The notes under the pieces were generated by a model, which was given only the letters and a program-made list of their open reading frames with translations, was not told the origin of the DNA and made no database searches. Positions 7,711-14,386 of a stretch of DNA of 64,000 bases are shown piece by piece. Position numbers and translations under genes: made by a program. Source of the DNA: a virus; the IMG/VR virus record IMGVR_UViG_3300042502_000300, positions 1 to 64,000 of that record; one strand, written 5' to 3'. How positions within the stretch are numbered: position 1 is the stretch's first letter; every line of letters begins with the position of its first letter.

Positions 7711-7967
7711 GGTTTCATTTGTCTTTTTCTGACCTTTGGTTCGTATTCTCTGCCTACCTTGCTTTTTACTATCCTTGAAACAAGAGGATTTTTAACAGGT
7801 TCCTGCGCTCCATGTACGAAAGGCGTTGTAGTGTGTTTTTGCCATTCAGTTCTCTTAGTTTTCTCCATTTCATCCTTCATGCTTCTCATACCCTGAGGAG
7901 GCGTAGTACGACTTGTCAAGCGATCGATCGCAGCGTTCTTAAATGGGATATTACTGTAGTCTTTCAT
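7707..7967 (-). CDS. Small basic hypothetical protein with TTPPQ motif (86 aa)
   Basis: First gene of the leftward unit, starting 15 bases downstream of the -7 element at 7989-7982. The protein is charged and probably disordered (EMEKTKRTEWQKH, KVGREYEPKVRKRQM). It shares the RLT-T-TTPPQ segment near its N-terminus with the 6425-7582 protein. Function unknown; the shared segment may be a binding or packaging signal. Confidence 0.72.
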   Translation of the reverse strand: MKDYSNIPFKNAAIDRLTSRTTPPQGMRSMKDEMEKTKRTEWQKHTTTPFVHGAQEPVKNPLVSRIVKSKVGREYEPKVRKRQMKP

Positions 7968-7981
7968 AACTATTTTTTTTA

Positions 7982-7989
7982 CAAATATA
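7982..7989 (-). promoter_or_regulatory. Promoter -7 element for the 7967 gene
   Basis: TATATTTG on the minus strand (7989-7982), a perfect TAnnTTTG match, 14 bases before the start codon at 7967. Confidence 0.65.
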
Positions 7990-8534
7990 ATAATTTTTTA
8001 GATGGTCGGAGGTTTTGGGTAATGGGGGGGTTTCACGCGAACGCTCGCAAAAGGAAAACGTTTTAGAAATCGACCGGGGGGTTGCCATTTCCAAAAGTTC
8101 GGCCAGGATTTTTGGCTTTTTGGTTTGGGCTGTCGGTCTGACGTTAGGTCGGTCATTCCGTGCGGTCGGTCGGTGGGTTGGTGTGCGTGTTGGGTGGGTA
8201 GGCAAGCCGTATTGATTCCGCGCCCATGTTATTGATACCATACCCATCCCCTCGAGCGCTCGACCAATCGGTCGGTCAATCAATCAATCGGTCGGTCGTT
8301 TTGCGCGGTTGCTCTGACGTGCGGAGGGGAGGGGTTGGGCCTGCCGTAATTAATACCAATCAAACCGAATACATTCATTTGTCGTATCGTTTCACACTGA
8401 AAGCCTTTGTCAGTAAGCGTTTGATACGCTTTTATTCCGTGTTCAAACGTGTCTCCTTATTTAGAATGAATATAAATTAGCATTTATTTGAATCTTTTTT
8501 GTTGAAAATGTATTAACAATCCAAATAAGTTTTG
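7990..8534. other. GC-rich repeat island without convincing genes
   Basis: This stretch is far richer in G and C than the rest of the window. It carries GGTCGGTC at 8147, 8164, 8270 and 8290. The last two lie in a 20-bp direct repeat of CAATCGGTCGGTC (8265 and 8285). There is also a perfect palindrome CGAGCGCTCG at 8253-8262 and G-runs (e.g. gaggggaggggttggg near 8325). Open frames on both strands here are low-complexity and lack coupling to neighbours, so I treat them as chance. It lies between divergent transcription units, so an origin, centromere-like or regulatory role is possible. Confidence 0.6.
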
Positions 8535-8542
8535 TAGATTTG
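8535..8542 (+). promoter_or_regulatory. Early promoter -7 element
   Basis: TAGATTTG matches TAnnTTTG and is the best candidate for the start of the rightward early region. A T-rich stretch with TTTTGTTG lies about 35 bases upstream, slightly further than the usual -33 position. Predicted transcription start is about 8546-8549. Confidence 0.55.
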
Positions 8543-8547
8543 ATACA

Positions 8548-8953
8548 AGCAAACGAGCTAAGCATACCACAAGAGGTTACGATGACGAATCAGTATTCAA
8601 GTGGTAGATTGAAAAGATAAAACTAGACTAAGTGCCTTTCGAGGAGTTCACCTGGGTTAAGCGGTTCAAAGTAAATCAGTTTAGACAGCTTTATTAAAAG
8701 TACATTGACATAAGATATTATTTGAGACTGCAATCGGTGAGGAGGTCAATACGATAACACAAAGCTAGGACGAACCTAGGGCATGCGATACACTACTCAG
8801 GTGGTCGCATGTCGAAACCACAGCTTCAAAGCTGTAGGGAATAAGAAGAGGGCATGCAGTTTAACGTGGTATGCAAAACACCTCTAGCATGCGATGAGCA
8901 TTTTATGAGAGCGACACTCAGCTAGAGGACTAACCAACTAAATCCAACTAACC
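8548..8953 (+). ncRNA. Long structured leader or non-coding RNA upstream of the early genes
   Basis: About 400 bases separate the promoter from the first start codon, with no gene longer than a dozen codons. Several perfect stems can be drawn: CTAGG 8765-8769 with 8775-8779; CATGCGA 8782-8788 with TCGCATG 8805-8811; ACAGCT 8820-8825 with AGCTGT 8830-8835 around a TCAA loop; CCTCTAGC 8881-8888 with GCTAGAGG 8921-8928. GTGGT (8801-8805) can alternatively pair with ACCAC (8817-8821), so two folds compete. GCATGC recurs at 8781, 8852 and 8887. I do not recognise an Rfam family. Confidence 0.5.
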
Positions 8954-9064
8954 ATGGAAGCAAGAATCATCAGAATCGAAGGAAGGTATGAAATCATAGG
9001 TTTCTTTCAAGACGGCGTATTAGTTAGAACACGCAAATTATTAATCCCATTTAGAGCAAGATAA
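8954..9064 (+). CDS. Very small early protein (36 aa)
   Basis: The first start codon after the structured leader opens a 36-residue product (MEARIIRIEGRYEIIGFFQD) with alternating beta-type residues and a basic tail. Its stop shares bases with the next start in TAATG, showing translational coupling to 9064-9360. Function unknown. Confidence 0.62.
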   Translation: MEARIIRIEGRYEIIGFFQDGVLVRTRKLLIPFRAR

Positions 9065-9360
9065 TGAAAGCAATAGTTCAGGTAAATTACCGAGACATGA
9101 AAGGTAATGAATATCAGGTACATGAGATTGTATCTGATAGAGTAACACTAGAGTACAAACTATCAGGACAAACAATATTGGTAGACTTTAATCTAAGTGA
9201 AGTTCAATTGGTAATAAATCAAATTTATTTACTCAGGAATCAGGCTTACAGAGATGCAAGATTCGTTAGCTACACCCACAAGAAAGGTTATGTATTCGAA
9301 TACTCTATGCCAAATGGTAAAACTTACAAAAATTTAATCAAAAACCCCCTTAATCCATGA
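9064..9360 (+). CDS. Early hypothetical protein (98 aa)
   Basis: A beta-rich soluble protein (AIVQVNYRDMKGNEYQVHE, TILVDFNLSEVQLVINQIY) with Lys- and Tyr-rich C-terminus. Coupled upstream by TAATG and downstream by ATGA overlap. No motif or family recognised. Position in the early train suggests a role in host takeover or regulation, which is inference only. Confidence 0.72.
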   Translation: MKAIVQVNYRDMKGNEYQVHEIVSDRVTLEYKLSGQTILVDFNLSEVQLVINQIYLLRNQAYRDARFVSYTHKKGYVFEYSMPNGKTYKNLIKNPLNP

Positions 9361-9506
9361 CAATTCTACAAACAATTAAAGTAACTATCAATGGGACGTT
9401 GGTAGTTGCAGACCAAGTAAAAGGCCAAGGCCGTCAAGAAATTTACTACAAATTAGACGGCAATTTATTAACATCAGACGAATTTTGGAAAAAAGTAAGG
9501 GCATGA
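9357..9506 (+). CDS. Small early protein (49 aa)
   Basis: Begins MTILQTIKVTINGTLVV in an ATGA overlap with the previous stop and ends in an ATGA overlap with the next start. Predicted as a three-stranded sheet plus helix (SDEFWKKVRA). Too short for family recognition; the coupling at both ends supports it. Confidence 0.66.
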   Translation: MTILQTIKVTINGTLVVADQVKGQGRQEIYYKLDGNLLTSDEFWKKVRA

Positions 9507-9646
9507 AAGCAACAATTCAATTCATCAACAACTACGGAAAGCATGTGGTTATTGATTGCAAATTCAACGACAAACGTCACTTAGACAATTTTATTAACTA
9601 CATACAAAAGAGGTACAACTATGTACTTGATGAGGTATGGTATTAA
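9503..9646 (+). CDS. Small early protein (47 aa)
   Basis: Begins MKATIQFINNYGKHVVIDCKF and ends in a Tyr-rich amphipathic helix (LDNFINYIQKRYNYVL). The N-terminal strand pattern resembles that of the 9064 and 22224 proteins, so these tiny proteins may share ancestry. Coupled upstream by ATGA. Confidence 0.64.
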   Translation: MKATIQFINNYGKHVVIDCKFNDKRHLDNFINYIQKRYNYVLDEVWY

Positions 9647-9658
9647 AACTTAGAAATC

Positions 9659-9832
9659 ATGAGAACATATTTTTATTGCATAGAAGATAGCTACAGACAA
9701 AGAACAGGTCATTACAGAAGCATTCAATTAAACGAAAGTGATATCGAATTGGATAGGTTCGGTTTTAAAACATACAACGGGTATTTCTTATTTGAAGATG
9801 AGTACCAAGTACAATTGGCTTGCCAAGATTAG
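9659..9832 (+). CDS. Small early protein (57 aa)
   Basis: Begins MRTYFYCIEDSYRQRTGHYR; acidic and rich in aromatic residues, likely a small folded domain. It lies 12 bases after the previous gene. The 92-base gap behind it contains a short hairpin (CCTGC 9881-9885 with GCAGG 9890-9894) followed by T-rich sequence that could act as a weak terminator. Function unknown. Confidence 0.64.
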   Translation: MRTYFYCIEDSYRQRTGHYRSIQLNESDIELDRFGFKTYNGYFLFEDEYQVQLACQD

Positions 9833-9924
9833 CTGACGAGTATTCAGTATACGAAAACAATTAAATGAGGGTATCCTCAGCCTGCCCTGGCAGGTTTGTT
9901 CCTAATCATTAAAACCTTTTAAAC

Positions 9925-10047
9925 ATGGAAAAAATTCTTAACGGCGTATTGACTGCGATAGCGGTTGGTATGGGTAGCACATTAGTGTATGCAATCAGCT
10001 TTGCAATCTATCAAATAGTAACAAATAGTCCAACTCTTTACATCTAG
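9925..10047 (+). CDS. Single-span membrane peptide (40 aa)
   Basis: Nearly the whole product is one hydrophobic helix (VLTAIAVGMGSTLVYAISFA) with a short charged N-terminus. Such early phage membrane peptides often target host membrane or exclusion systems, but nothing here is specific. It follows the weak hairpin near 9881. Confidence 0.58.
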   Translation: MEKILNGVLTAIAVGMGSTLVYAISFAIYQIVTNSPTLYI

Positions 10048-10052
10048 AAATT

Positions 10053-10343
10053 ATGGAAAAATTTGCAAGACGTTGCGATATCACTGGGCGTGGTATGAAC
10101 GAGGGATATGTATTCGGAGACGGCGAACTTTGCTTCGCTGAGAGAGAGGATTTAATTAGACACTTAAAGACATTAGATTGGGAGAATGCGGACGGCAAAC
10201 GTTCACAAGACATTGATGAAGACGATGTTGATAAGTTGTTGGAGTTCTTCTACAATGAAGATATGTACTACTACACGGAATGGGACTTCTACGATATTGA
10301 CGAGGAGTACTACGATGCAGAAGGAAATGAATACACACTTTAA
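10053..10343 (+). CDS. Acidic early protein with CDITGRGM motif (96 aa)
   Basis: The N-terminus RRCDITGRGMNEGYVFGDGE has the look of half a zinc-knuckle followed by Gly-turns and recurs, from memory, in other Bacteroidota phages. The C-terminal 45 residues are extremely acidic and Tyr-rich (EFFYNEDMYYYTEWDFYDID). Such a tail could mimic DNA and bind a host nucleic-acid protein. Starts six bases after the preceding gene. Function unknown. Confidence 0.75.
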   Translation: MEKFARRCDITGRGMNEGYVFGDGELCFAEREDLIRHLKTLDWENADGKRSQDIDEDDVDKLLEFFYNEDMYYYTEWDFYDIDEEYYDAEGNEYTL

Positions 10344-10355
10344 AAAATAGAAATC

Positions 10356-10715
10356 ATGGGAAGATATTATAACGGGGACATCGAAGGCAAGTTTTGGTTC
10401 GGTGTCCAATCAAGCCACTCAGCAGATAGATTTGGTGTAACAGGACATGTGCCTGAGTACATCGAATACCAATACAACGAAGAGGATAAACCAGGCGTTG
10501 AGGCTGAATTAAAGAGAATAGAAAAGTCATTAGGTGACCAATTGAAATTGATGGAAGACTTTTTTGCTACAAATTACTCTTATACCAATGACAATTTAAT
10601 TGGAAACGGAATTGACGAAAATAAACTAAGCGAATATGCGGACTATGTATTAGGCAAGAAAATTCTTGACTGCCTAAACGAGAATGGATATTGCGAATTC
10701 ACAGCAGAACTATGA
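10356..10715 (+). CDS. Conserved early phage protein (119 aa)
   Basis: The N-terminal block MGRYYNGDIEGKFWFGVQSS matches a protein I have seen in several Bacteroidota phages without a function. A beta-rich start is followed by two amphipathic helices (EAELKRIEKSLGDQLKLMEDFF). Its stop overlaps the next start (ATGA). Possibly a host-interaction protein. Confidence 0.75.
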   Translation: MGRYYNGDIEGKFWFGVQSSHSADRFGVTGHVPEYIEYQYNEEDKPGVEAELKRIEKSLGDQLKLMEDFFATNYSYTNDNLIGNGIDENKLSEYADYVLGKKILDCLNENGYCEFTAEL

Positions 10716-10882
10716 AACTACAAAACAAACAAACAATACTCATTGACGATAGTCAATCAGTATTAACTGGAAACTACGAATTAGTTGGTCAGGTAGCCGG
10801 GACATCTAACAAGTACATAGTTAGGTGTCCTGATACCGATGCAATCCACATTGTCGAACTAAATTTAATTGATGTAATATGA
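10712..10882 (+). CDS. Small early protein (56 aa)
   Basis: Start at 10712 (MKLQNKQTILIDDSQSVLTG), preferred over an upstream ATG because it forms an ATGA overlap with the previous stop. The pattern is a small beta-barrel (NYELVGQVAGTSNKYIVRC, HIVELNLIDVI). Its stop again overlaps the next start. Function unknown. Confidence 0.68.
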   Translation: MKLQNKQTILIDDSQSVLTGNYELVGQVAGTSNKYIVRCPDTDAIHIVELNLIDVI

Positions 10883-11025
10883 AAGAGAGACTAGAATATC
10901 TAAGACAAGAGCTTAGATCAGAGAGAATAAGTTGGGGCGAGTTAATAGAACTACAAAGCTTGTCGGCATATATCGACAAAGATGACGTAGAACTATTAGA
11001 AGCATCCGGAGTAGAAGAATTTTAA
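10879..11025 (+). CDS. Small helical early protein (48 aa)
   Basis: Begins MKERLEYLRQELRSERISW and is all helical, with a pattern seen in short helix-turn-helix hairpins (SWGELIELQSLSAYID). ATGA overlap with the gene before it. Function unknown. Confidence 0.65.
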   Translation: MKERLEYLRQELRSERISWGELIELQSLSAYIDKDDVELLEASGVEEF

Positions 11026-11036
11026 AACCAAACAAC

Positions 11037-11210
11037 ATGAAGAACATAACAATCCTAGCAGTCGGTATAATAATCGGCATGTCGATCGTTGCAGTAATGA
11101 AACTAAGCGACCGACCAAAACCTAGACCTTTCAGACCAATCAGTGTAGAGCAGTTCGAAAGGGAGCAACCCCCGGTCTTACAAAAGTACGGCAAGTTAAT
11201 CGTTGATTAA
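11037..11210 (+). CDS. Membrane-anchored small protein (57 aa)
   Basis: The N-terminus is a signal-anchor helix (ITILAVGIIIGMSIVAVM) without a clear cleavage site. About 33 polar residues follow, containing a proline-rich stretch (DRPKPRPFRPISVEQF). It should sit in the inner membrane with its C-terminal part outside or inside, orientation unclear. It closes the first early cluster and precedes the repeat-rich gap at 11211. Confidence 0.65.
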   Translation: MKNITILAVGIIIGMSIVAVMKLSDRPKPRPFRPISVEQFEREQPPVLQKYGKLIVD

Positions 11211-11546
11211 AGCTTTACTTTAAGTATGTTACGTTTGTGCCTCACAATCAACAAGTTATGTTAACCCATGTTGATTTGATGTTGATTTTTTTGACGTAAG
11301 TGCCTGATTATCAGGCGTTCATGTCAGAATGTCGAAAATGAACCTCGACTTTTATATTTTTACACACATAGAGAGATACGTTCTCTCTATGTATTATATA
11401 TAATTTTTAATTTTTTTTCTATAGTAGGGGGTAAAATTAACATTCTGACATAAACCCTTATAGAATAAGGGATTAAGAAAAAAAAATCAACATAAAACCA
11501 ACACTAACTACCCAAAAACCAACATTAAACCACCAAAACCAACATT
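11211..11546. other. Repeat-rich intergenic region resembling a replication origin or control region
   Basis: No gene fits here. The motif AAYCAACA occurs at 11246 (+), 11269 (-), 11280 (-), 11485 (+), 11496 (+), 11517 (+) and 11537 (+), with neighbouring copies 11, 20-21 or 23 bp apart. Inside lies a 12-bp perfect inverted repeat (ATGTCAGAATGT 11321-11332, ACATTCTGACAT 11440-11451). This encloses a 10-bp hairpin (CATAGAGAGA 11367-11376 with TCTCTCTATG 11382-11391) and a 35-base almost pure A/T stretch. Two further hairpins are GCCTGA 11302-11307/11311-11316 and CCCTTAT 11455-11461/11465-11471. The 11367 hairpin plus T-runs could also terminate the upstream genes. Confidence 0.65.
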
Positions 11547-12134
11547 ATGAACGCAGTAATCGAAGCCTTTTTAGTAGGCAAAAAGAAAAAACAAGGCAAC
11601 GGCCAAACAGACGGCCGTTCGCTCTACCTATTCGGCAACTTAATCGCGGAGCACCGCGAAGACGGAATGTATGTATCGAATGCCGGCTGGCCAACCAGAA
11701 CGACAAACAAATGGTTAAACATGCTACCTGATACTCGTGTCTACTCACATAAAAAAACTCCTTACCTGAACGGCGAGAAATGGGACGGCGATATGACAAA
11801 GGTAAACGACAACGTTCAGCCTGAGGCAAAGCATGTCGGCGAGATATTCGACATGACATGCGAGTACATTCGCTTAGACGGTTGGAGGGGATATTCAAAA
11901 CCAATCTATTCAGTTCACATGGAACCGGACACAGGAGGGTGGGACGACAGTCCATATCCAAACGCTCAGGCGTTGATCAAGGAAAAATTAGCTGAGCTAA
12001 AGGCTATAGGAATTCCGGTAAAAGTTGTAACATCTGAGACGTCAAACGTTTTCTGTGTAAACCATTTCATTATTGTACCACCTAAATTTTATAACGATGC
12101 AACCACAAGACTTGAACTTCGAAACGTGGGATGA
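11547..12134 (+). CDS. Early hypothetical protein (195 aa)
   Basis: Starts immediately after the AACCAACA repeats. The sequence has a basic N-terminal loop (GKKKKQGNGQTDGRS), several beta strands (SLYLFGNLIAEHREDGMYVSN) and conserved-looking Trp/Gly turns (GWPTRTTNKWLNML, LDGWRGYS). No known motif. Because the repeats abut its start codon, it could be the protein that binds them, or be regulated by them; both are guesses. Confidence 0.75.
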   Translation: MNAVIEAFLVGKKKKQGNGQTDGRSLYLFGNLIAEHREDGMYVSNAGWPTRTTNKWLNMLPDTRVYSHKKTPYLNGEKWDGDMTKVNDNVQPEAKHVGEIFDMTCEYIRLDGWRGYSKPIYSVHMEPDTGGWDDSPYPNAQALIKEKLAELKAIGIPVKVVTSETSNVFCVNHFIIVPPKFYNDATTRLELRNVG

Positions 12135-12339
12135 GTTATTCGACTACATCCTAGAGAGTAAAATTAACGGCCAAAAGAAGCAGTCGTTAGAATTATTTAA
12201 CGCGCTCCCAAATCGGGAGCATAGACAAATGTTCATTGACCATGTCAGTGAGGCATATCATTACGAGGCGATGCATAACGGCCAACAGAACGAGTTAGCA
12301 GACACATTAAAATTTTATTATGAAAGTAGAGATAGTTGA
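12097..12339 (+). CDS. Small acidic helical protein (80 aa)
   Basis: Start at 12097 (MQPQDLNFETWDELFDYIL), lying 38 bases inside the previous gene. All helical, with a conserved-looking EHRQMFIDHVSEAYHYEAMH segment. Its 3' end overlaps the next start by 20 bases. Function unknown; such small helical proteins are common in early phage trains. Confidence 0.66.
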   Translation: MQPQDLNFETWDELFDYILESKINGQKKQSLELFNALPNREHRQMFIDHVSEAYHYEAMHNGQQNELADTLKFYYESRDS

Positions 12340-12445
12340 GAGCTGGTCATCAGCTAAGACAATCGGATTTGCGGTTAGCTATTCGATTGAGGATAAGGAG
12401 ATACTTATTCATTTTTTGTTTCACGGCATATTCATAAAGCTATGA
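12320..12445 (+). CDS. Very small early protein (41 aa)
   Basis: Begins MKVEIVESWSSAKTIGFAV, beta-rich with a hydrophobic C-terminus (IHFLFHGIFIKL). Overlaps both neighbours, with an ATGA junction to the next gene. Function unknown. Confidence 0.58.
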   Translation: MKVEIVESWSSAKTIGFAVSYSIEDKEILIHFLFHGIFIKL

Positions 12446-12603
12446 GGTTCTATGCAAAGTACACCTTGTTCGGGTATAAGTTCAGGCAAGGTGAGATGAA
12501 ACGAAACAAAGACTTAATCAGGCGTTATCATCATAGGGCAGTTGTCAATGAAGATGGTAACATTATTATTCAAATCGGTAAATTTAAAATTGTATTAACA
12601 TGA
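12442..12603 (+). CDS. Small basic early protein (53 aa)
   Basis: Begins MRFYAKYTLFGYKFRQGEM; strongly basic middle (KRNKDLIRRYHHRA) between beta strands, suggesting nucleic-acid binding. Coupled by ATGA overlaps to both neighbours. Confidence 0.62.
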   Translation: MRFYAKYTLFGYKFRQGEMKRNKDLIRRYHHRAVVNEDGNIIIQIGKFKIVLT

Positions 12604-12938
12604 GAGCACAAACGAAAGAAAAGTACATGACAGTATTGAGATACATGCATGAACAAAACAAACCATTTTCACTTTTAGAAATCAAGCAGAAAGCAGGTGC
12701 GCATAGCACGATGTTATCATCATGCGTAAGGCTTGGATTGATCGAGCGTAAGAAAGGTAAGTACAGTTGGGTAGGCGACGTGCCAACAAAGACAACTGCC
12801 AATCGGGTGCATGCGAATCTACGCAAGACGTATGAAAGGCCAGTCGAAAGGAAGGTAGTCCAACCGATCAAACGAACAACGCGACGTAGAGTTCGCACGG
12901 CAAGTATTTTATGGGGTCTAATTAAATTCAACTACTAA
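12600..12938 (+). CDS. Winged-helix DNA-binding protein (112 aa)
   Basis: Residues 5-60 form a typical winged helix: KYMTVLRYMHEQNKPFSLLE, IKQKAGAHSTMLSSCVRLGL as recognition helices, then the wing IERKKGKYSWVG. The C-terminal 50 residues are a basic tail with many Arg (KRTTRRRVRTAS). It probably binds DNA as an early regulator. ATGA overlap with the gene before it and TAATG with the one after. Target sites might be the phased repeats at 6157 or 11246, but nothing links them directly. Confidence 0.76.
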   Translation: MRAQTKEKYMTVLRYMHEQNKPFSLLEIKQKAGAHSTMLSSCVRLGLIERKKGKYSWVGDVPTKTTANRVHANLRKTYERPVERKVVQPIKRTTRRRVRTASILWGLIKFNY

Positions 12939-13105
12939 TGTATCACATCTGCTACCTCCTCACAAATGGTGATTGTGATGGGATAAAATGCTCAGGCATT
13001 AACATCGAAGCGTCAAGCTATCAGGACGCAATTAAAAAATTCCAGAAGGAATGTTCTAATCAGATAGTTTATATTTGTAAGCAAGAAATAATACACCAAT
13101 GTTAA
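12938..13105 (+). CDS. Small early protein with five cysteines (55 aa)
   Basis: Begins MYHICYLLTNGDCDGIKCSG. Five Cys in 55 residues could bind a metal or form disulfides, though spacing does not match a standard zinc finger. TAATG junction upstream, and the 3' end overlaps the next start by seven bases. Function unknown. Confidence 0.62.
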   Translation: MYHICYLLTNGDCDGIKCSGINIEASSYQDAIKKFQKECSNQIVYICKQEIIHQC

Positions 13106-13266
13106 CTGCTTACGACATAAAGTTTGACAACGGCAAACACACACGAGTGATGGCTCCCAACAAGAGCATTGCCGTTGTATACTTTATGTTATTCTTCGAC
13201 ATGGACATAGAGTCCATTGAAGAATGTAGAGTTCAAATCATTATCGAACAATTTAATCTTAACTAA
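13099..13266 (+). CDS. Small early protein (55 aa)
   Basis: Begins MLTAYDIKFDNGKHTRVMA, beta-rich at the start with a helical hydrophobic middle (SIAVVYFMLFFDMDIESIEE). Overlaps the previous gene by seven bases. Function unknown. Confidence 0.62.
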   Translation: MLTAYDIKFDNGKHTRVMAPNKSIAVVYFMLFFDMDIESIEECRVQIIIEQFNLN

Positions 13267-13268
13267 CC

Positions 13269-13409
13269 ATGGCAATTCTATTTTGCGCCTTGATGTTTAT
13301 CACGGCACATTCTCGCTACGCGGTAGTGAGATATCTAGGCGTATCTACCGGATTTATCGGTATGATGTTTTACACAATTGTATTTACTAATCAATACCTT
13401 TTAAAATGA
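13269..13409 (+). CDS. Small membrane protein (46 aa)
   Basis: Two hydrophobic segments (MAILFCALMFITAHS and GFIGMMFYTIVFT) separated by a basic turn (RYAVVRYLG) suggest a two-helix inner-membrane protein. ATGA overlap with the exported protein at 13406, which hints that the two act together at the envelope. Function unknown. Confidence 0.6.
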   Translation: MAILFCALMFITAHSRYAVVRYLGVSTGFIGMMFYTIVFTNQYLLK

Positions 13410-13774
13410 GAAAATTATTTATTATGTTGCTGTTGGCAGGGAGTGCCAACGCACAATGGGTTCCAATCAAGGGCTTTCAAGAGGATAGCCCAGGCAACTT
13501 CAGTTACTATTCAATGGACAAGCAGAACGCCATTGACATGTGCAAGGAAGCTTTGCGAATTAACAACGTCAACCTATCTACAATTGGCGTAGATAAGAAA
13601 CACGACCCGATGATCAACAACCACTTAATGAAACCTGATCAACCTGATATGGTGTACATGGTTTATGTTGCAAAGTCAACTAGTGGGTATGTCGTTCGCT
13701 TAGTATTCAGAGAGAATCAATACTTTGAGATTGAAGAGGACTTTATGACAATCGTGTATGAAGGCGTGGAATGA
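13406..13774 (+). CDS. Exported protein with signal peptide (122 aa)
   Basis: The first 17 residues (MRKLFIMLLLAGSANAQ) are a textbook signal peptide with an Ala-X-Ala-type cleavage site, so the roughly 105-residue mature protein should reach the periplasm. The mature part is mixed alpha/beta (MCKEALRINNVNLSTIG, DMVYMVYVAKSTSGYVVRLV) with no known motif. An early phage gene for a periplasmic protein suggests superinfection exclusion or envelope control, which is inference. Confidence 0.78.
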   Translation: MRKLFIMLLLAGSANAQWVPIKGFQEDSPGNFSYYSMDKQNAIDMCKEALRINNVNLSTIGVDKKHDPMINNHLMKPDQPDMVYMVYVAKSTSGYVVRLVFRENQYFEIEEDFMTIVYEGVE

Positions 13775-14147
13775 TTTAATATCTGACAAGTATGTCACCA
13801 TGTACACGACTGAGAGGTCGATGTACTACATTGACAAGGGCGTTCGCATCGAGCGTTTCAATGAAAGTGGTGACATAATTGTTCAGAACACCATGACAAA
13901 CTCAGAGAAGTTTGTTAAGGTTACACCTCAGCAGTATGAGGTGTTCGAGAACTTGGGTTGGTACCCAGGTATACTGAAGGTAAACATCGACATCATTGAT
14001 TCCAAGTTGATCAAGGCTAACTACCAAATGAAGCTAGCGCTCAACAATGAAGAGCCTACTGAAAAAATATACGCTCAAAGGGAAAAATTGTTGTTGAAAT
14101 ATTTTGAATATAAGAAACGTTTTAATAAATTTGTAGACTTAAATTAA
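13758..14147 (+). CDS. Early hypothetical protein (129 aa)
   Basis: Overlaps the exported protein by 17 bases. N-terminal beta region (YVTMYTTERSMYYIDKGVRI), a Pro-Gln turn (VKVTPQQYEVFENLGW), then a long charged helical C-terminus (IYAQREKLLLKYFEYKKRF) that could form a coiled coil. No family recognised. Confidence 0.72.
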   Translation: MKAWNDLISDKYVTMYTTERSMYYIDKGVRIERFNESGDIIVQNTMTNSEKFVKVTPQQYEVFENLGWYPGILKVNIDIIDSKLIKANYQMKLALNNEEPTEKIYAQREKLLLKYFEYKKRFNKFVDLN

Positions 14148-14152
14148 ATAAC

Positions 14153-14365
14153 ATGAGAAATAACGGAGATGAACCAATAAATTTTATTGAACTTGGTCGT
14201 AAAGGGTTAAATGGTTTAACTAAACGCGAATACTTTGCAGGATTGGCTATGCAAGGATTAATGGCTTGTTCTGTTATTTCTGCTTCAAGAAAAGAAATAG
14301 CAGAGGAAGCAGTAAAACAAGCTGATGATTTACTTGAAGAACTTGAAAAAACTAAATCAGAATAA
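14153..14365 (+). CDS. Conserved small phage protein with LTKREYFAGLAMQGL motif (70 aa)
   Basis: The central block GLTKREYFAGLAMQGLMA followed by a helix ending in ADDLLEELEK is shared, from memory, by many phage and prophage proteins of 70-100 residues located near replication and recombination genes. No function has been assigned that I know of. All helical, cytoplasmic. Confidence 0.78.
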   Translation: MRNNGDEPINFIELGRKGLNGLTKREYFAGLAMQGLMACSVISASRKEIAEEAVKQADDLLEELEKTKSE

Positions 14366-14386
14366 CTTATGCACTGGAGAAATTTA

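Noticed and set aside
7951-8480. Open frames on both strands across the GC-rich island (about 66-110 residues).
   Set aside because: Products are low-complexity Arg/Pro/Gly or Trp/Val strings, lack coupling to neighbours, and run across the promoter at 7982-7989.
8641-8700. GGTTCAAA-containing stretch considered as a tRNA T-arm.
   Set aside because: No acceptor stem, anticodon arm or CCA end can be drawn around it.
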